Of a DNA stretch of 64,000 nucleotides, positions 35,518 to 46,371 are shown piece after piece. A program made the translations under genes and the position numbers. The stretch's first letter is position 1, and every line of letters starts with the position of its first letter. Origin of the DNA: Leucosporidium creatinivorum (taxonomy: Eukaryota; Basidiomycota; Microbotryomycetes; Leucosporidiales; Leucosporidiaceae); contig BCKL01000030.1 in NCBI GenBank assembly GCA_001600635.1, positions 36,763 to 100,762 on the forward strand, written 5' to 3'. The notes under the pieces are model-generated. The model was not told the DNA's origin. It did not search any database and worked only from the letters and a program-made list of their open reading frames with translations.

Positions 35518-37118
35518 ATGTCGTCAGCACCTTCGACCTCGCGGAGCAGGAAGAAGAAACCACCAATGTACGACATATCCAAGGACTCCCCCTTTCGCAC
35601 TGCTGAGCGGTACTGGAAGTCCCGGGCAACGAATCCTGATCTGAGCAGAGCGCTGAGTGTTGAAACGATTGCCTGGGGCGAGACGGATGAGCGAGGGAGA
35701 TGTAGGGGAGTTTGGAGAGGGGGCGGGTCAGAGCTTGAATGCTGGAGGGTGCAAGTTGGAGAGATGGAAGGGATGGGTCAAACGAGGTGGAAAGGCAAGG
35801 CCAAAGCGGTGGAGGGGGTGCAGGATTACGCAGTCATAATCCCTGCTATTCCAGGTGAGCTGAATTATGTCTGCTGTGCTCCGGCGCTCTCGCTGACAAA
35901 AGCCTTGCACAGGGCTTGTTCTCCTCCCCTCTCTCATTCCACCCTCCCTCCAACGCTCCCTCACAATCGAGTCCCTCCGCCACTCGGTCCTCCCCAATCT
36001 CACCTCCCTCTCCGCGCACTACTCCCTCCCCACCGCCGGTCTCTGGCAAGCCTGGGAAGCAGGCCTCGGCGACGAGGTAGTCCCTCTCCTCGAGGTTCAG
36101 CCGAAGGGAGCGCCGAGGCGGACTAGGATCGATTTCGAGCCGGTGACAAAGGAGAATTGGATGGAGGTGAAGGATCGGGCGGAAAGGCTGGTCGAGAAGA
36201 AGAGGCTGGAGCAGGACAAGGAGAGCGAGAGCGAAGCGGTCGAGGGGAAGAGGGAAATCACAGTCAAGGAGCTGCTACCGAGGCTGCGGTGGACGACGAT
36301 CGGATGGTCATACAATGTGAGCTGCTCCCAGCTCACCCTTCGAGGCTCGGCTAACGCTTTCTACCCTAGTGGACGAGCAAGACGTACGACTTCGACCGTC
36401 CGAAGACGCCCCTCCCTCCTCTCACGTATCGTTGCTGCCGCGACGTCATTCGAGCGATCCCATGGAGCAGCGTATTCGGCGATGATGCTGTCTCGACTGA
36501 ACACGAGGAGCCAGAGGCGCCCGAGAGCGACGATTGGAAGCGCTGGTCGACCGAGTACGAGCCAGAAGCGGGCGTGTTCAACTTTGTGAGTTCGCAAACG
36601 AAATCTCACGATCTTCGCCTCCAACTCACGCTTCTATTGCCTCCAGTACCAGCTCAAAGACTCGCTAACGGCGCACATCGACCAGTCCGAGGTCGACGCC
36701 GTTCGCCCGCTGGTCTCGTTCAGGTGAGCCGCCCAGTCTCAACTCGCTTTGACGCGATAGCTGACTTCGATTCATCGGTTACAGCATCGGCCACTCGGCC
36801 ATCTTCCTCGTCGGCGGCCCTACGCGCGACGTCCCTCCCCTCGCCATCCGCCTCGACTCGGGCGACGGCCTCATCATGAGTGGTCACAAGGGTCGACGAG
36901 TGTTCCACGGTGAGATCTTCTTCCTGTTCTGCCGCTCCTGTGGCTTTCCAATGACCCTCAGCGTGCATACAGGCCTCCCACGAGTCATCGCCGACTCGCT
37001 CCCGTCGTATCTCGCGCCGGATCATCAGGAGCAGGGAGAGGAGGACTGGAAGCTGTTCGGCGAGTACCTGCAGGCAGGCGCTCGTATCAACATCAATGTC
37101 AGGGAGGTTGGAATCTGA
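35518..37118 (+). CDS. AlkB homologue 1-type Fe(II)/2-oxoglutarate dioxygenase
   Basis: 434-aa protein, six exons (35518-35854, 35913-36316, 36370-36585, 36647-36723, 36785-36909, 36973-37118). ALKBH1-family features: WTTIGWSYNWTSKTYDF, the YQLKDSLTAHIDQSE segment with the H-x-D iron ligands (about His329, Asp331), SIGHSAIFLVGG, LDSGDGLIMSGHKGRRVFHG with the distal iron ligand at about His386, and ARININVREVG with the 2-oxoglutarate-binding Arg residues. All catalytic residues are present. ALKBH1 proteins demethylate or oxidise tRNA bases and in some reports DNA; the substrate here is not readable. An added acidic/Lys-rich helix lies around residues 205-235. Confidence 0.9.
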
Positions 37119-37302
37119 GCTATCTCCGCCTTCGCCAACGCTTTCGCCGAGCCCGAGTTCTTTCGCTTCGACGCGCCAAGCTTCGCGACTTTGCAACGAG
37201 AGCTCGTTGCGTACGTAACGATGTGTAGAAATTTTGCACAACAGAGGGGCCGACATAAAAGGTTTCCTTCTCCTCAAGCTATTGAACCGAGGCTTCTGCG
37301 CC

Positions 37303-38931
37303 TTAGTTCTCGAAAAGCCAACCGACGGCGCTCTCCACATTGCCTCCCGAAGCGAGAAGAGCGCGGACGTTCTTGGCGGCGTCGTGGAAGCCCATACCGG
37401 CGAGCTGCTCGAGCTGAGTCTGAGAGGGCGGAGGCGAGAGGGGGATGGCGAGGAGGAGAGGGGAAGGAAGAGGGACGAGGGAGAAGGAGAGGGACCTAGT
37501 CAGCTCGAGCTCGATACGGGAGGAGCAGTGAAAGATGCGACGTACCGCATACCTCTCCTCAGGGGGCACAACGGGGCCACTCGGCGCCGCCGGCGCTCCA
37601 TCCAATCCTCCCAGTCCTCCAGCTCCTCCAAACATGCGCTGCATCTGCTGAAGCTGCTGCATCTGCTGCATCATCTGTCCGAAATCGGGCATGCCACCCG
37701 CAGCTCCTCCTGCTCCTCCAGCCGGCGCGAAGGGGTTGAAGGCGCCTGGTGCTCCGGCAGCGGGAGGGTTGGCAGCCGCTCCTTCTCCTCCAGCAGCGGC
37801 GGCAGCTGGCGGGGTCGATCCCCAGGGGTTGAAGAGTCCTCCTCCTTGGCCTTGCTGTCCCTGCGCGCCGGCAGCTCCCGCTCCAGCTCCAGCTCCGCTA
37901 CCCCAGCCGAATGCGCCGGGAGGAGGGAAGCCTCCAGCTCCTCCAGCTCCTCCCATACCGCCCATCATGCCCATCGCCTGCTGCATCGCCTCGGGGTTGG
38001 TGAGGAACGAGCGGAACTGCTCGGACTGCATGAGCTGGCGGACTTGGGGTCCGGCGGCGGCCAGTTCGGGGTTGGAGGCGATCTGGAGGCAGTTCGTAGT
38101 TGATCAGCGAGTTGTTCTAACGTTGAGGAATCTTCGAAGCGTATTCGAAGAGTCTCAGAAAGGCCAGCCGTCGGCGCAAGAGAACTCACGAGCTGGTCGA
38201 TGACGGCGGGGTCGGAAAGCATGGCATTGACCTGTCCCTGGACGGCAGGATCGCGCATCATGTTTTGAGCAAGGTTCGGGTCGTTGGTGTTGAGGCCCAT
38301 CTCGGCGAAGGGGTTGAAGCCGGCTGCGAAGGACGTTCCGAGCCTCAGCGACGGCGCCGAGCTGCAGCGTGCACAACAGTTGACTCACCGAGAGCACCAG
38401 CATTCTGAGCATTCATCAGAGGAGCGAGAGGGTTGCCCATGACCTGCAGAAGAGCGAGTTAGCACGCTGTTTCGCCGAAGCCGTTCGGCTCAGCTGAGGC
38501 TCACCTGCTGGCCAGCGCCAAAAGACGAGGGTACACCAGCGGCGGCCGAAGTACCGGGAACTCCGGAAGGACCTGGACGAGCTCCTTTCACCTAGAACGC
38601 GAGATGTCAGCTCAAGACCTCGCCTTGCTTCCATCCAGTTCCGCTGACGACAGCGCCCTCTCTCCATCGCCTGCGACGTGCTACACTCCTACACGTCTAC
38701 CAAGCTTACAAGGTGAATCGTGTGGCCATCCTTGAGGTTGTACTTGGAGCAGAGCTCCTCGTCCTTGAGAACACGGCCCGAGTAGATCAACCGCTGTTGG
38801 TCTGCAGGGAAGTTGGGGTCGGCCTCTGCGACGAGAGCCTTGAGCTCTGCTACGGTAGCACCAGTGGGGACGGTGATGGGCAGCTTGACGTCCTGAGGGC
38901 CCTTGACGTTGATGGAGATGGAGTCGGACAT
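37303..38931 (-). CDS. DSK2: Ubiquilin, ubiquitin receptor DSK2
   Basis: 383-aa shuttle receptor that carries ubiquitylated clients to the proteasome. Exons 38931-38710, 38591-38505, 38443-38389, 38323-38190, 38082-37546, 37419-37303. UBL domain at residues 1-75 (ISINVKGPQDVKLPITV, YSGRVLKDEELCSKYNLKDG). STI1-type repeats follow (MGNPLAPLMN, NMMRDPAVQGQVNAMLSDPA, NPELAAAGPQVRQLMQ). After a Gly/Ala/Pro-rich middle comes a C-terminal UBA domain (LEQLAGMGFHDAAKNVRALL, ESAVGWLFEN). The order UBL-STI1-UBA is diagnostic. The middle is unusually Gly/Ala-rich. Confidence 0.94.
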
Positions 38932-39402
38932 AGCTGACGAGAGGGAGGAGGGCGCGAGGGTGGGGTCGAGTGGCGCTGAAGAGAGATGTAGTCGACTTGT
39001 GAAGTGTGCTCGGGTGTAGTAGAAGCTGGTGGGAAGCTGCTCGAGGTGCTGCTGAAGTGTCGGTCGAGACGAGGCGAGCGAGAAGATGTGGCGGGAGGCA
39101 AGCGGGGGCGGCTCGAAATCGCTCTCAAGTCGAGAGCTCGGAGCTCGGATCTGTTCAAGTTCGCTCGTTCTGTACCTCGCTCGCTCTCTAATGGCCCACA
39201 AAGTTGTAGTAATACGTCAAAGCTTGACAATCTGACAGTGGCGGTAACATGTAATAAGGGAGAGTGAAGTTGAGAAGTTCGGCGGAAGGGTAGGGGGTAT
39301 GACCACGACGTCTATAGAGCTCGAGGGTGATGGGTGAGGGGTATGATGCGAAGGAGAACGACTAAATGGCTACAGAGTGAAGAAGAGAACCCGACCAGCG
39401 GA
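38932..39402. other. DSK2 promoter and CPL1-gene 3' flank
   Basis: 471 nt. Open frames on both strands are short and unsupported. The stretch 39180-39300 is AT-richer than the surroundings and lies nearer the CPL1-domain gene's 3' side. Confidence 0.4.
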
Positions 39403-42400
39403 CTATGAGTGGCCGTGGCCGTGGCCGTGACGAGCGGCGAGGTGTCTCCGCGAGCCGTGGGAGCGAGTCGAGTTCGACGAGTCGTGGTGCGCGCGAATGC
39501 ACTTGGTACCAGCGAGGTTTGGTCGCCATCCAGCTTGGCACGAGAAGACGACGCAGGCTCCCGAATCGCATCCAACGCCGACGGCACTGTTCGGCGAAGA
39601 GGGCAAGTCAGCGCAGGCTCGAGTCGAGCTCGAGAGAGAAGGAAACGTACGAAGGAATCTTGGTGCAGTCTTGTCCCTCGCCAGTCGAGGCGCATCCTCC
39701 ACACGAGTCGAGAGCCTGGGTAGTGTCCAAGCACTCGAATCCTCCAGCGCCGTCCATGCCGGTGGTGAGGTCTCCGAACGCCGAGAAGTGGTGCGAGACG
39801 GCCATGGCGTAGGAAGCGGCGCCAGCGATGGGGCAAGCCGTCTCGTGGTCGGGGCAGAGCGACTTGGGGGCGGTGATCTTGGACTTCTTGGCGCGAGCGC
39901 GTTGCGAAGCCGACGACGACTTGACGCAGATATTGGAGCTGATGATGTAGCCGGAGGGGCAGCTGGTGACGGTGCAGATGGAGTTCTTGCAGGATCCAGC
40001 GGCGCCGAGAGGAGTGAAGGAGCAGACCTTGCCGAGGCCTCCGCAGTTGTTGGCTGAGAAGGGAAAAGGATCGCCGAGGTCAGCTCAAGGTTCGGCGCAG
40101 TCTACGACCGAGAGAACGACGTACAATCGGAGGTCGTGTCGATGCCGGTGCAGACTCCTCCCTGAAGGGTGTAGCCGCTCTTGCAGTTGGTGGCGTAGCA
40201 CTTGGACGAAACGCACTTGGTCGAAAGGGCGCCGTTGAGCGAGCAGGCTCCACCGCAGCGACCGCTGTAGGAGAGACGAGACATCAGTCAGCGCAGTTCG
40301 GCGAGAAAAGAGTCAAAGATGAAGCTCACCAGTTGTTGACGTCGCTGGTAACGTCGCGGCAGTAGTTGAGCGCCGAGTCGAAGTCGAAGCCGGCGTTGCA
40401 GGTGGTGGTGCAGTCTCCGGCGACACACTTGCCGGCTCCTCCGTTGTTGTACGAGGCGGGGCAGACGGTGCCGATCGCTCCACAGTTGTTGACGTCGGTG
40501 TTGGTGTCGACGGCGGTGCAGGATCCCGACTTGAGCGCGTAGGGAGCGTTGCAGGTGGTGTAGGTGCAGGAGCCCGAGGAGCAGATACCAGTGCCGAGGG
40601 GGAAGGCGCAGATCTTGCCGACGGCGCCGCAGTTATTGACATCCGACTTGATGTCCATCGAGGTGCAGAGGCCGTTGACCTTCTGGAAGCCGGGGTTGCA
40701 GGTGCTGAGCTGGCAAGTTCCCGACGAGCAGACTCCGTTGCCGTTGGGGAAGCTGCAGACGTTGTTGCAGCGTCCGCAGTTCTGGAGATCGCCTTGGACG
40801 TTCTTGCAGGTCTTGCTGACGGGGTCCCCTGCGAGAGCCGAAGGAAGGTCAGCGCCGAGCCTCGAGAGGATCGCTCGAGAGGGCGACTACTCACAGTCGT
40901 AGCCGCTGTTGCAGGTGGTAGCGCGGCAGACTCCGCTAGCGCAAGAGACTCCGTTGCCATTGAGGTAGGAGGAAGGGCACTTGGTGCCGACGGCGCCACA
41001 GTTGTTCACGTCCGAGGAGAGGGTGAGAGCGGTGCAGGCGCCGTTGACGAGATAGTAGCCGGGGTTGCAGCTGGCGTAAGAGCAGGTGCCACCGTTGCAC
41101 TGAGGGGTACCGTTGAGCGAGGGGCATTTGTTGTTGCACGCTCCGCTGCGAGAGGAAGGCGGATTAGCAGGCCGCGCCGAGCGTCGGAAGAAGTTTGGTA
41201 ACTCACCAGTGGTTGACGTCTTGGGTGGTGGCACGGCAGTAGAAGAGGCTCGAGTCCCAGGACTGTAGAGAAGGCGAGCTGAGGTCAGCAACGAAGCGAA
41301 AGAACGACCGAGCGACTTCGACTCACGTAGCCGTTGTTGCAGCTAGCCGAGCAAGCACCGTTCGAGCAAGTAGGGTTGTAGCCGTTGGCGTACGAGGGAG
41401 CGCACTTGTTGCCGATAGAACCGCTGCAGAAGAGATGAGGGAGGTAAGCGCCGGGTCGAGTCGAGACGAGAAAGCCGATCGAAGCTCACCAGTTGTCGGT
41501 ATCGCTCGAAGTGTCGACCTTGGTGCACGAGGAAGAGGCGGAGCAGAAGACGAAGAAGGAGCAGCTGTACGAGGTGGTGGTCTTGTAGCCGTCGGCGCAG
41601 GATCCGAGGGCGCAGGTTCCGCTCTGGCAGATTCCGACTCCGTTGGCGAACTTGGAAGTGCAGTCGTTTCCGACGGATCCGCTGTTAGTGATGGAGAGTC
41701 AGCAATGAGCGAGGTAGCGAAGGACGAAGCAGCTAAAGCCCACCAGTTTGTCGCATCCGAGGAGAGGTCGAGCGAAGTGCAGACGCCGTTGACCTTGTAG
41801 AAGCCCGAGCGGCACGAGGACAAGGTGCAGGATCCCGAGGAGCAAGATCTGAGAGTTTATCGAGTCAGCCAAAGCGCTTACCTAGCTTGAAGAGGCGGAA
41901 ACTCACCCGTAACCGTTGGGGAAGGAGCAAGTGTTGCCGCACTTTCCGCTGTAGACGAGAAGAAGTAGGGTCAGCGCGAGCTCGGTAAACAGTCTCTAGA
42001 GCAAGACGTACCAGTTCTGGGTATCGCTCTGGACGTTCTGGCACTGGTTGGTCGAGGGGTTGAAGTCGTAGCCGTTGCTGCACGAGGCGGGCTGGCAGAC
42101 ACCAGCGAGGCACTGCCGACCGGTACCGTAAGACCAGCTGTTCTGGCAGACCTTGCCCCTACTACCGCAGTTGTTGACCTGTACGAAGATAAAGGTCAGC
42201 GGCGAGCGAGGAGGAGGACAGCGATCGCCGAGAAACTCACGTCGGTCTGAGTGTTGATGTTGAGGGTGCAAGTGCCGCTCGAGAGGGTGTAGCCGCTCTG
42301 GCAAGCCGATGCAGTGCATGTTCCCGAGATGCAGGAAGCCGACGAAGCGCCAGTGATGGACGAAGCCGAGCAGGTCTGGCCGCACTTGCCGCTGCGAAGG

Positions 42401-42826
42401 GCGAAGGGCGAGAGTCAGCTCGAAATCTTACGGCTGTACGCACGCCTTCACTACTCACCAGTTGGAGGTATCGGCCGAGACGTCCTGGCACTTGCCGGTG
42501 AGCCAGTTGAAGTCGAAGAGGTTGTAGCAGTAGGCGGGCCCGCAGACTCCGCTCGAGCACTGAGCTCCCCATCCGTTGGACCAGACACTCTGGCAGACCT
42601 TGCCCTTTTGTCCACAGTTGTTCACGTCCGACGTGTAGTCGGGAGTAGAGGTACCAACGCAGAGGATGCCGAAGAAGCAGCCACGCTTGGTGAGCGAGGG
42701 CTGGTTCTCGGGAAGGTAGGGGTTGGGCGATGTAGGGGTAGCGGCGCGGCCATTGGGATCTTTGACGACGGTAGCAGCGACGGCTACAGAGGCGAGAGCG
42801 AAGAGGGAAGGGAGAGCGAAGCGCAT
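39403..42826 (-). CDS. Secreted Cys-rich tandem-repeat protein with CPL1-like domain
   Basis: 884-aa predicted secreted protein. Exons 42826-42459, 42391-42241, 42178-42012, 41948-41907, 41848-41744, 41681-41490, 41423-41327, 41262-41207, 41145-40895, 40828-40330, 40264-40125, 40053-39651, 39586-39403. Signal peptide [18 protein letters not shown], then a possible KR protease site before GCFFG. Thirteen modules follow, each opening with D-x-x-N-C-G-x-x-x-x-x-C and continuing NGxGxCxxGxCxxxxCxxGYxxxxGxC. The C-terminus is a CPL1-like domain ([30 protein letters not shown]) and ends in a His/Gly-rich tail. Cryptococcus CPL1 is a small secreted Cys-rich protein; this one is much longer. A cell-wall or extracellular role is inference. 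Confidence 0.83.
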
Positions 42827-44430
42827 GGCGACTTTTGCTGGAGGGCGAGGTGAGAGGATGTCTCAAGTGGTTCGCGCGATGCGAGATGTGTGGGAAGGAA
42901 AGGGAGCAGGCGACAAAGGCCGACGTCTACCAGAGACGCTGTTGCTGCAACCGAGGGAGCGTAGAGCGTCGAGTGGTCGAGGTGCTGCTGCTGAGGCGAG
43001 TGAGCGAGAGGCGAGGAGAGCTGAGAAGTTGATGGGAAGAGGGAAAGAGGGCCAGAGTGGCTGCCTCCGAGGGGCAGGAAGGGGCAGACAGCATTGGGGC
43101 TAGTCCTGTGCGAAAGATGAAGCCCGGCAACGAGACACAGAGGAGAGAGACAGGTCCGAGAGCGAGCACTTGCCGAAAGCGGTCAGCCCGAGACTCCAAC
43201 TTCGCGAGTCTCGACTTCGGGTCCGAAATCCCAGACAATCAATGTCTTATGTGGCTGCAAAGGTCGATTAGAAACGAGTAAGCCGAGTTACAAACGAGGG
43301 CAAAAAGAGGCTGGTCGATGGCGCCGAGCCACGTCAAGCTAAGCTACATTACTTGCTGCCGGCCTTCCTGTACCCTCTGCCGGGCCAAGAGCTTCACAGC
43401 GATGCGCCCGTACGATGGTAAGTCGCTTCGCCAGGTTCTCGGCGAGGTGTCAGGAGAGAGACCTCGGCGAGAAGGTACGATCCGACCTGATTCACTCATT
43501 ATACTCCTCTCACTCTGTACGGGAGCGGGATGTCCTGCTCCTCGTCGCATCTATTATACCTCTCGTGTTGGCGCCTGGCCTCCTCGACGTTGACCTGTGA
43601 GGATCGTGGAGCTCGACCTCGGCTGCTCGCTTCGCACCTCTTTCGCACCAATGCAGCATCGTACGGCGCTACTGAGCACGAAGTCGACTTGCTTAGCATC
43701 AATAACCCACTTCACTGTCACCCTGGGGATCACCACTGTGGTCAAAAACCCACTTTCGAGGCCAAGGATCCTCCGCCGAGCTCGCCAGCCCCTTCCCCTG
43801 CGATTGCTCTCTGAGAAAGTTCGCGCTATCGCTGCCCCTACCTTCACACCAGCCCCTTATGGAGCCATGATCACCTTCCCAGCTTCGTGCATCATGCTGC
43901 CCTCATCCTCCTCCTTCCTACTCCCTCTGCGATTTCATCGTCCTGCGCCGAGCCACCAGCCTCCTCCTCTGAGCCTCGCCGCCTCGCGGCCTACATCACT
44001 AGCAGTCCATTCATCGAGTCTCAGCATCGCGCGAGTGTTCTCACCATATGCTTGTTCTTGCTAAGACCGCCGTCTCCCCTCACTGCAAGAAGTCGGCGAT
44101 CGCGATGAGCGGAGGAAGGAGGGCAAGACTTACGGAAGCGGAAGGGAGATGGGGAAATGTCTGTGAATGGAGCTGCATTGAAGTATAGTAGTCAGCTGCA
44201 GAGGACGACGGCCGAGTGTGTGCCGCTCTGGTACCAGTGGCTGTCGTCTTGTGCGAGTACCGCAACAAAGGCGAAGAAGGAGCGCCGAAGCCATCGCCGA
44301 AGCTGGCTTGTTGTCCTTCGCACGGAGCTTGGCGCGTCTCGAGGTACCGTCGTGGCGAGCTCGATGGCAGTAGAGGTAGCACGAGCGAGAGCGGTGGATA
44401 TGTAGAGCGATAGAGGCGTAGAGCAGCAAG
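42827..44430. other. Gene-poor tract upstream of the CPL1-domain gene
   Basis: 1.6 kb. No open frame has a recognisable domain. Minus-strand splice-like sites occur at 44083-44133 (GTAAGT donor, CTTGCAG acceptor, 51 nt) and before a 27-nt segment ending at 44160, so a spliced non-coding or very small coding transcript is possible. The part next to 42826 must hold the promoter of the secreted protein. Confidence 0.4.
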
Positions 44431-44582
44431 ACTCGAGCTTAGGACGAGGGCTCCCGAGGCCGGCTTTGGACTCTACCAGCTTCTTCTGCCCAGATACGTC
44501 ACTTACCGTAAAGCCTACATCCTGCAGTCGACTGCACCTTCATCGCCAGCCCCCTCGTCTTGCTCCCACCTCTCCTCGACCT
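44431..44582 (+). repeat. Inverted repeat, left copy (3' side of eS10)
   Basis: About 150 nt whose reverse complement matches 46004-46155, roughly 80-85% by eye over the best 130 nt, with several one-base gaps. Shared blocks include gctttggactctaccagctt, gcctacatcctgcagtcg and cccacctctcctcgacct. It lies about 130 nt past the eS10 stop. Single-base indels mean it is not a conserved coding frame. Confidence 0.75.
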
Positions 44583-44712
44583 ACACGCCCGACTGCTCGC
44601 AGCTACCCTCTCCTCTCGCAAAGACCCGTTGAAACGAATGGCATGAAACGAAAGTTCGATCACACCCGAACCCACTACATCTGACCCATTCCTCATCCCA
44701 CAAGACCGAGCT

Positions 44713-45621
44713 TTAAGCCTCAGCGGGGCGGGGTCCTCCACGTCCAACACCACTGGAGAAGCGAGCGCCGAGGGTCAGCGACGAGGCCTCGAGGGGTTCG
44801 GGAGTTAGACAAAGACTCACGAGAAGCGAGGGCGGAAGTCATCTCCGGCTCCCTCCTTCTTGTCATCACGGCGCCTGTATCCATCGGCTCCTCCCTCGCG
44901 GGGGGCGCGGTAAGCACCTCCCTCGGGGCGGGAAGCCTGTCCGGGGCGGGGAGCGCGGACGGCCTTCTTGAAGGTGGCGGGGACGATCTGTGCATGTGGA
45001 AGAGGGGAAAGCGTGAGCTGAGCTCGGCATGTGGGGGAAGGGGGGAGAGGTCGAGGGGGGGAACGCACCTCGGCGGGAAGGTGGAGGAACTCGCGGAGGT
45101 AGTCAATGCCCTCGGGGGTGAGGACGTACTGTAGGATGAGAGTAGAGTGGTCAGCTATCTCGCTCTGCAGCCCTCGCGCCGTCGCCCCAGCCTCAGAGCC
45201 AACAGCATCCTCGTCGCGCGTGCTCCGGCTCCCCGCGTCCGACACCAGCTCTCCGGAACAGCGGAAGACCAACGCACGTAGTAGTACTGCCACGAGAACT
45301 GGGTGGTGAGGTATCCCCTCGAGGTCAAGGACTGGCACGCCTTGATAACGTGGAGGTTCTTGACATCGAGCTCGGCGTGCTTGGGAGCGTTGAAGTCCTT
45401 CTTGGCGACAAGAACACCCTCTGCGAGCACGGCGTCAACGACACGAGGGTTAGCTGGAGCTCTGGCGCGAGTAGGTCGTGGGATGGGAGTGTTGGAGCGC
45501 ACCCTTGAAGAGGTTCTCGTCTAAGGAGGGGAGGAGCGGGGTCAGCTGGAGGGTCCTGGGTCTCGCTAGAATGCTGCAATAACGTACAGATGACACGCCT
45601 GTCGGCCTTGGTGATGATCAT
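44713..45621 (-). CDS. RPS10: 40S ribosomal protein eS10
   Basis: 153-aa cytosolic ribosomal protein. Exons 45621-45588, 45520-45503, 45420-45278, 45128-45069, 44987-44821, 44752-44713. The family core is MIITKADRRVIYENLFKEGV, VAKKDFNAPKHAELDVKNL, KACQSLTSRGYLTTQFSWQ and YYYVLTPEGIDYLREFLHLP, then IVPATFKKAVRAPRPG and an Arg/Gly-rich tail ending GVGRGGPRPAEA. Exon 2 is only 18 nt but is required for the YENLFK motif. A pyrimidine tract and CAG just before the ATG (cattacacag equivalent at about 45631) point to a 5'UTR intron, usual in ribosomal protein genes. Inverted repeats flank the gene. Confidence 0.95.
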
Positions 45622-46371
45622 AATGGGACCTGTGTAATAGGAAGAGCGAGAGGGTCAGTCCCTCGCCCTTGAAACGGGCAGCAATTCGACCTGTTGTAGC
45701 GAGTCGTCCAGACGTCCCAGCAGCACGCGCATTAGGACGATATGGTCTGCTGTATTATAGCAGCCTATCCCGCCCAGTCTGAACCGGCAGAGGTTCCCCC
45801 TCCTAGCGCCTCAGCCTGAGCGGACCATCCTCGCCTTGCGTGCCGCCTGTCTGACGGTTGTACCTCCTCCCATAGCTGCGCCAGCGCTTCCAGCATTCCT
45901 CCAACATGATCCCCTCCGTTTCCCCGTGCCCTCTGCGCTGCAGGAAGCCTGGTACAGCCCTCCTCGACGACGTCCAAATTTTCGACCCTAGCGCACGATG
46001 AAGAGGTCGAGGAGAGGTGGGAACAAGGCGAGCGGGCGGGTATGGATGTTGCAGCCGACTGCAGGATGTAGGCCTTACGGGAAGTGACGAGTTTCTGGGC
46101 AAGGAAGCTGGTAGAGTCCAAAGCAAGCCTCGCGCCGTCGTCTCAAGCTCGCGAGTCGCGGACCCCTGAGCCCCAATTTTGTCGTCTCAGATACCCTCGA
46201 GAAGCTCGGTATAGCTCAGTATTACAGTAAGAACTAGTCTGCTCCATCAACCGGCTCACTCTGAGCTGTAAGGGAGCAGCTAGTTTGGCACCGCCCGTCG
46301 CGAACGTCTCTTGAACTCCGACTTCTCGCTGCGCTCTCTTCGTCTATCCCTCGCCTAGCACACAGCACAAG
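45622..46371. promoter_or_regulatory. Divergent region eS10 / one-TM protein
   Basis: 750 nt holding the eS10 promoter and 5'UTR intron, the right inverted-repeat copy and the promoter of the small membrane protein. On the minus strand a TATAATA-like stretch lies at about 45750, some 130 nt upstream of the eS10 ATG. A 118-codon minus frame (46121-45765) lacks an ATG at its start and overlaps the repeat; I do not call it as a gene. Confidence 0.45.
46004..46155 (-). repeat. Inverted repeat, right copy (5' side of eS10)
   Basis: Reverse-complement partner of 44431-44582. It lies 380-530 nt upstream of the eS10 ATG. In this copy the potential donor GTAAGT of the left copy reads GGAAGT. The pair brackets the whole eS10 gene with about 1.4 kb between arms. 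Confidence 0.75.

Noticed and set aside
45765-46121. 118-codon minus frame (starts DSTSFLAQKLVTSRKAYI) upstream of eS10
   Set aside because: No ATG at its start, overlaps the inverted repeat, and the other repeat copy breaks the frame by one-base indels; it may be a relic but is not supportable as a gene.
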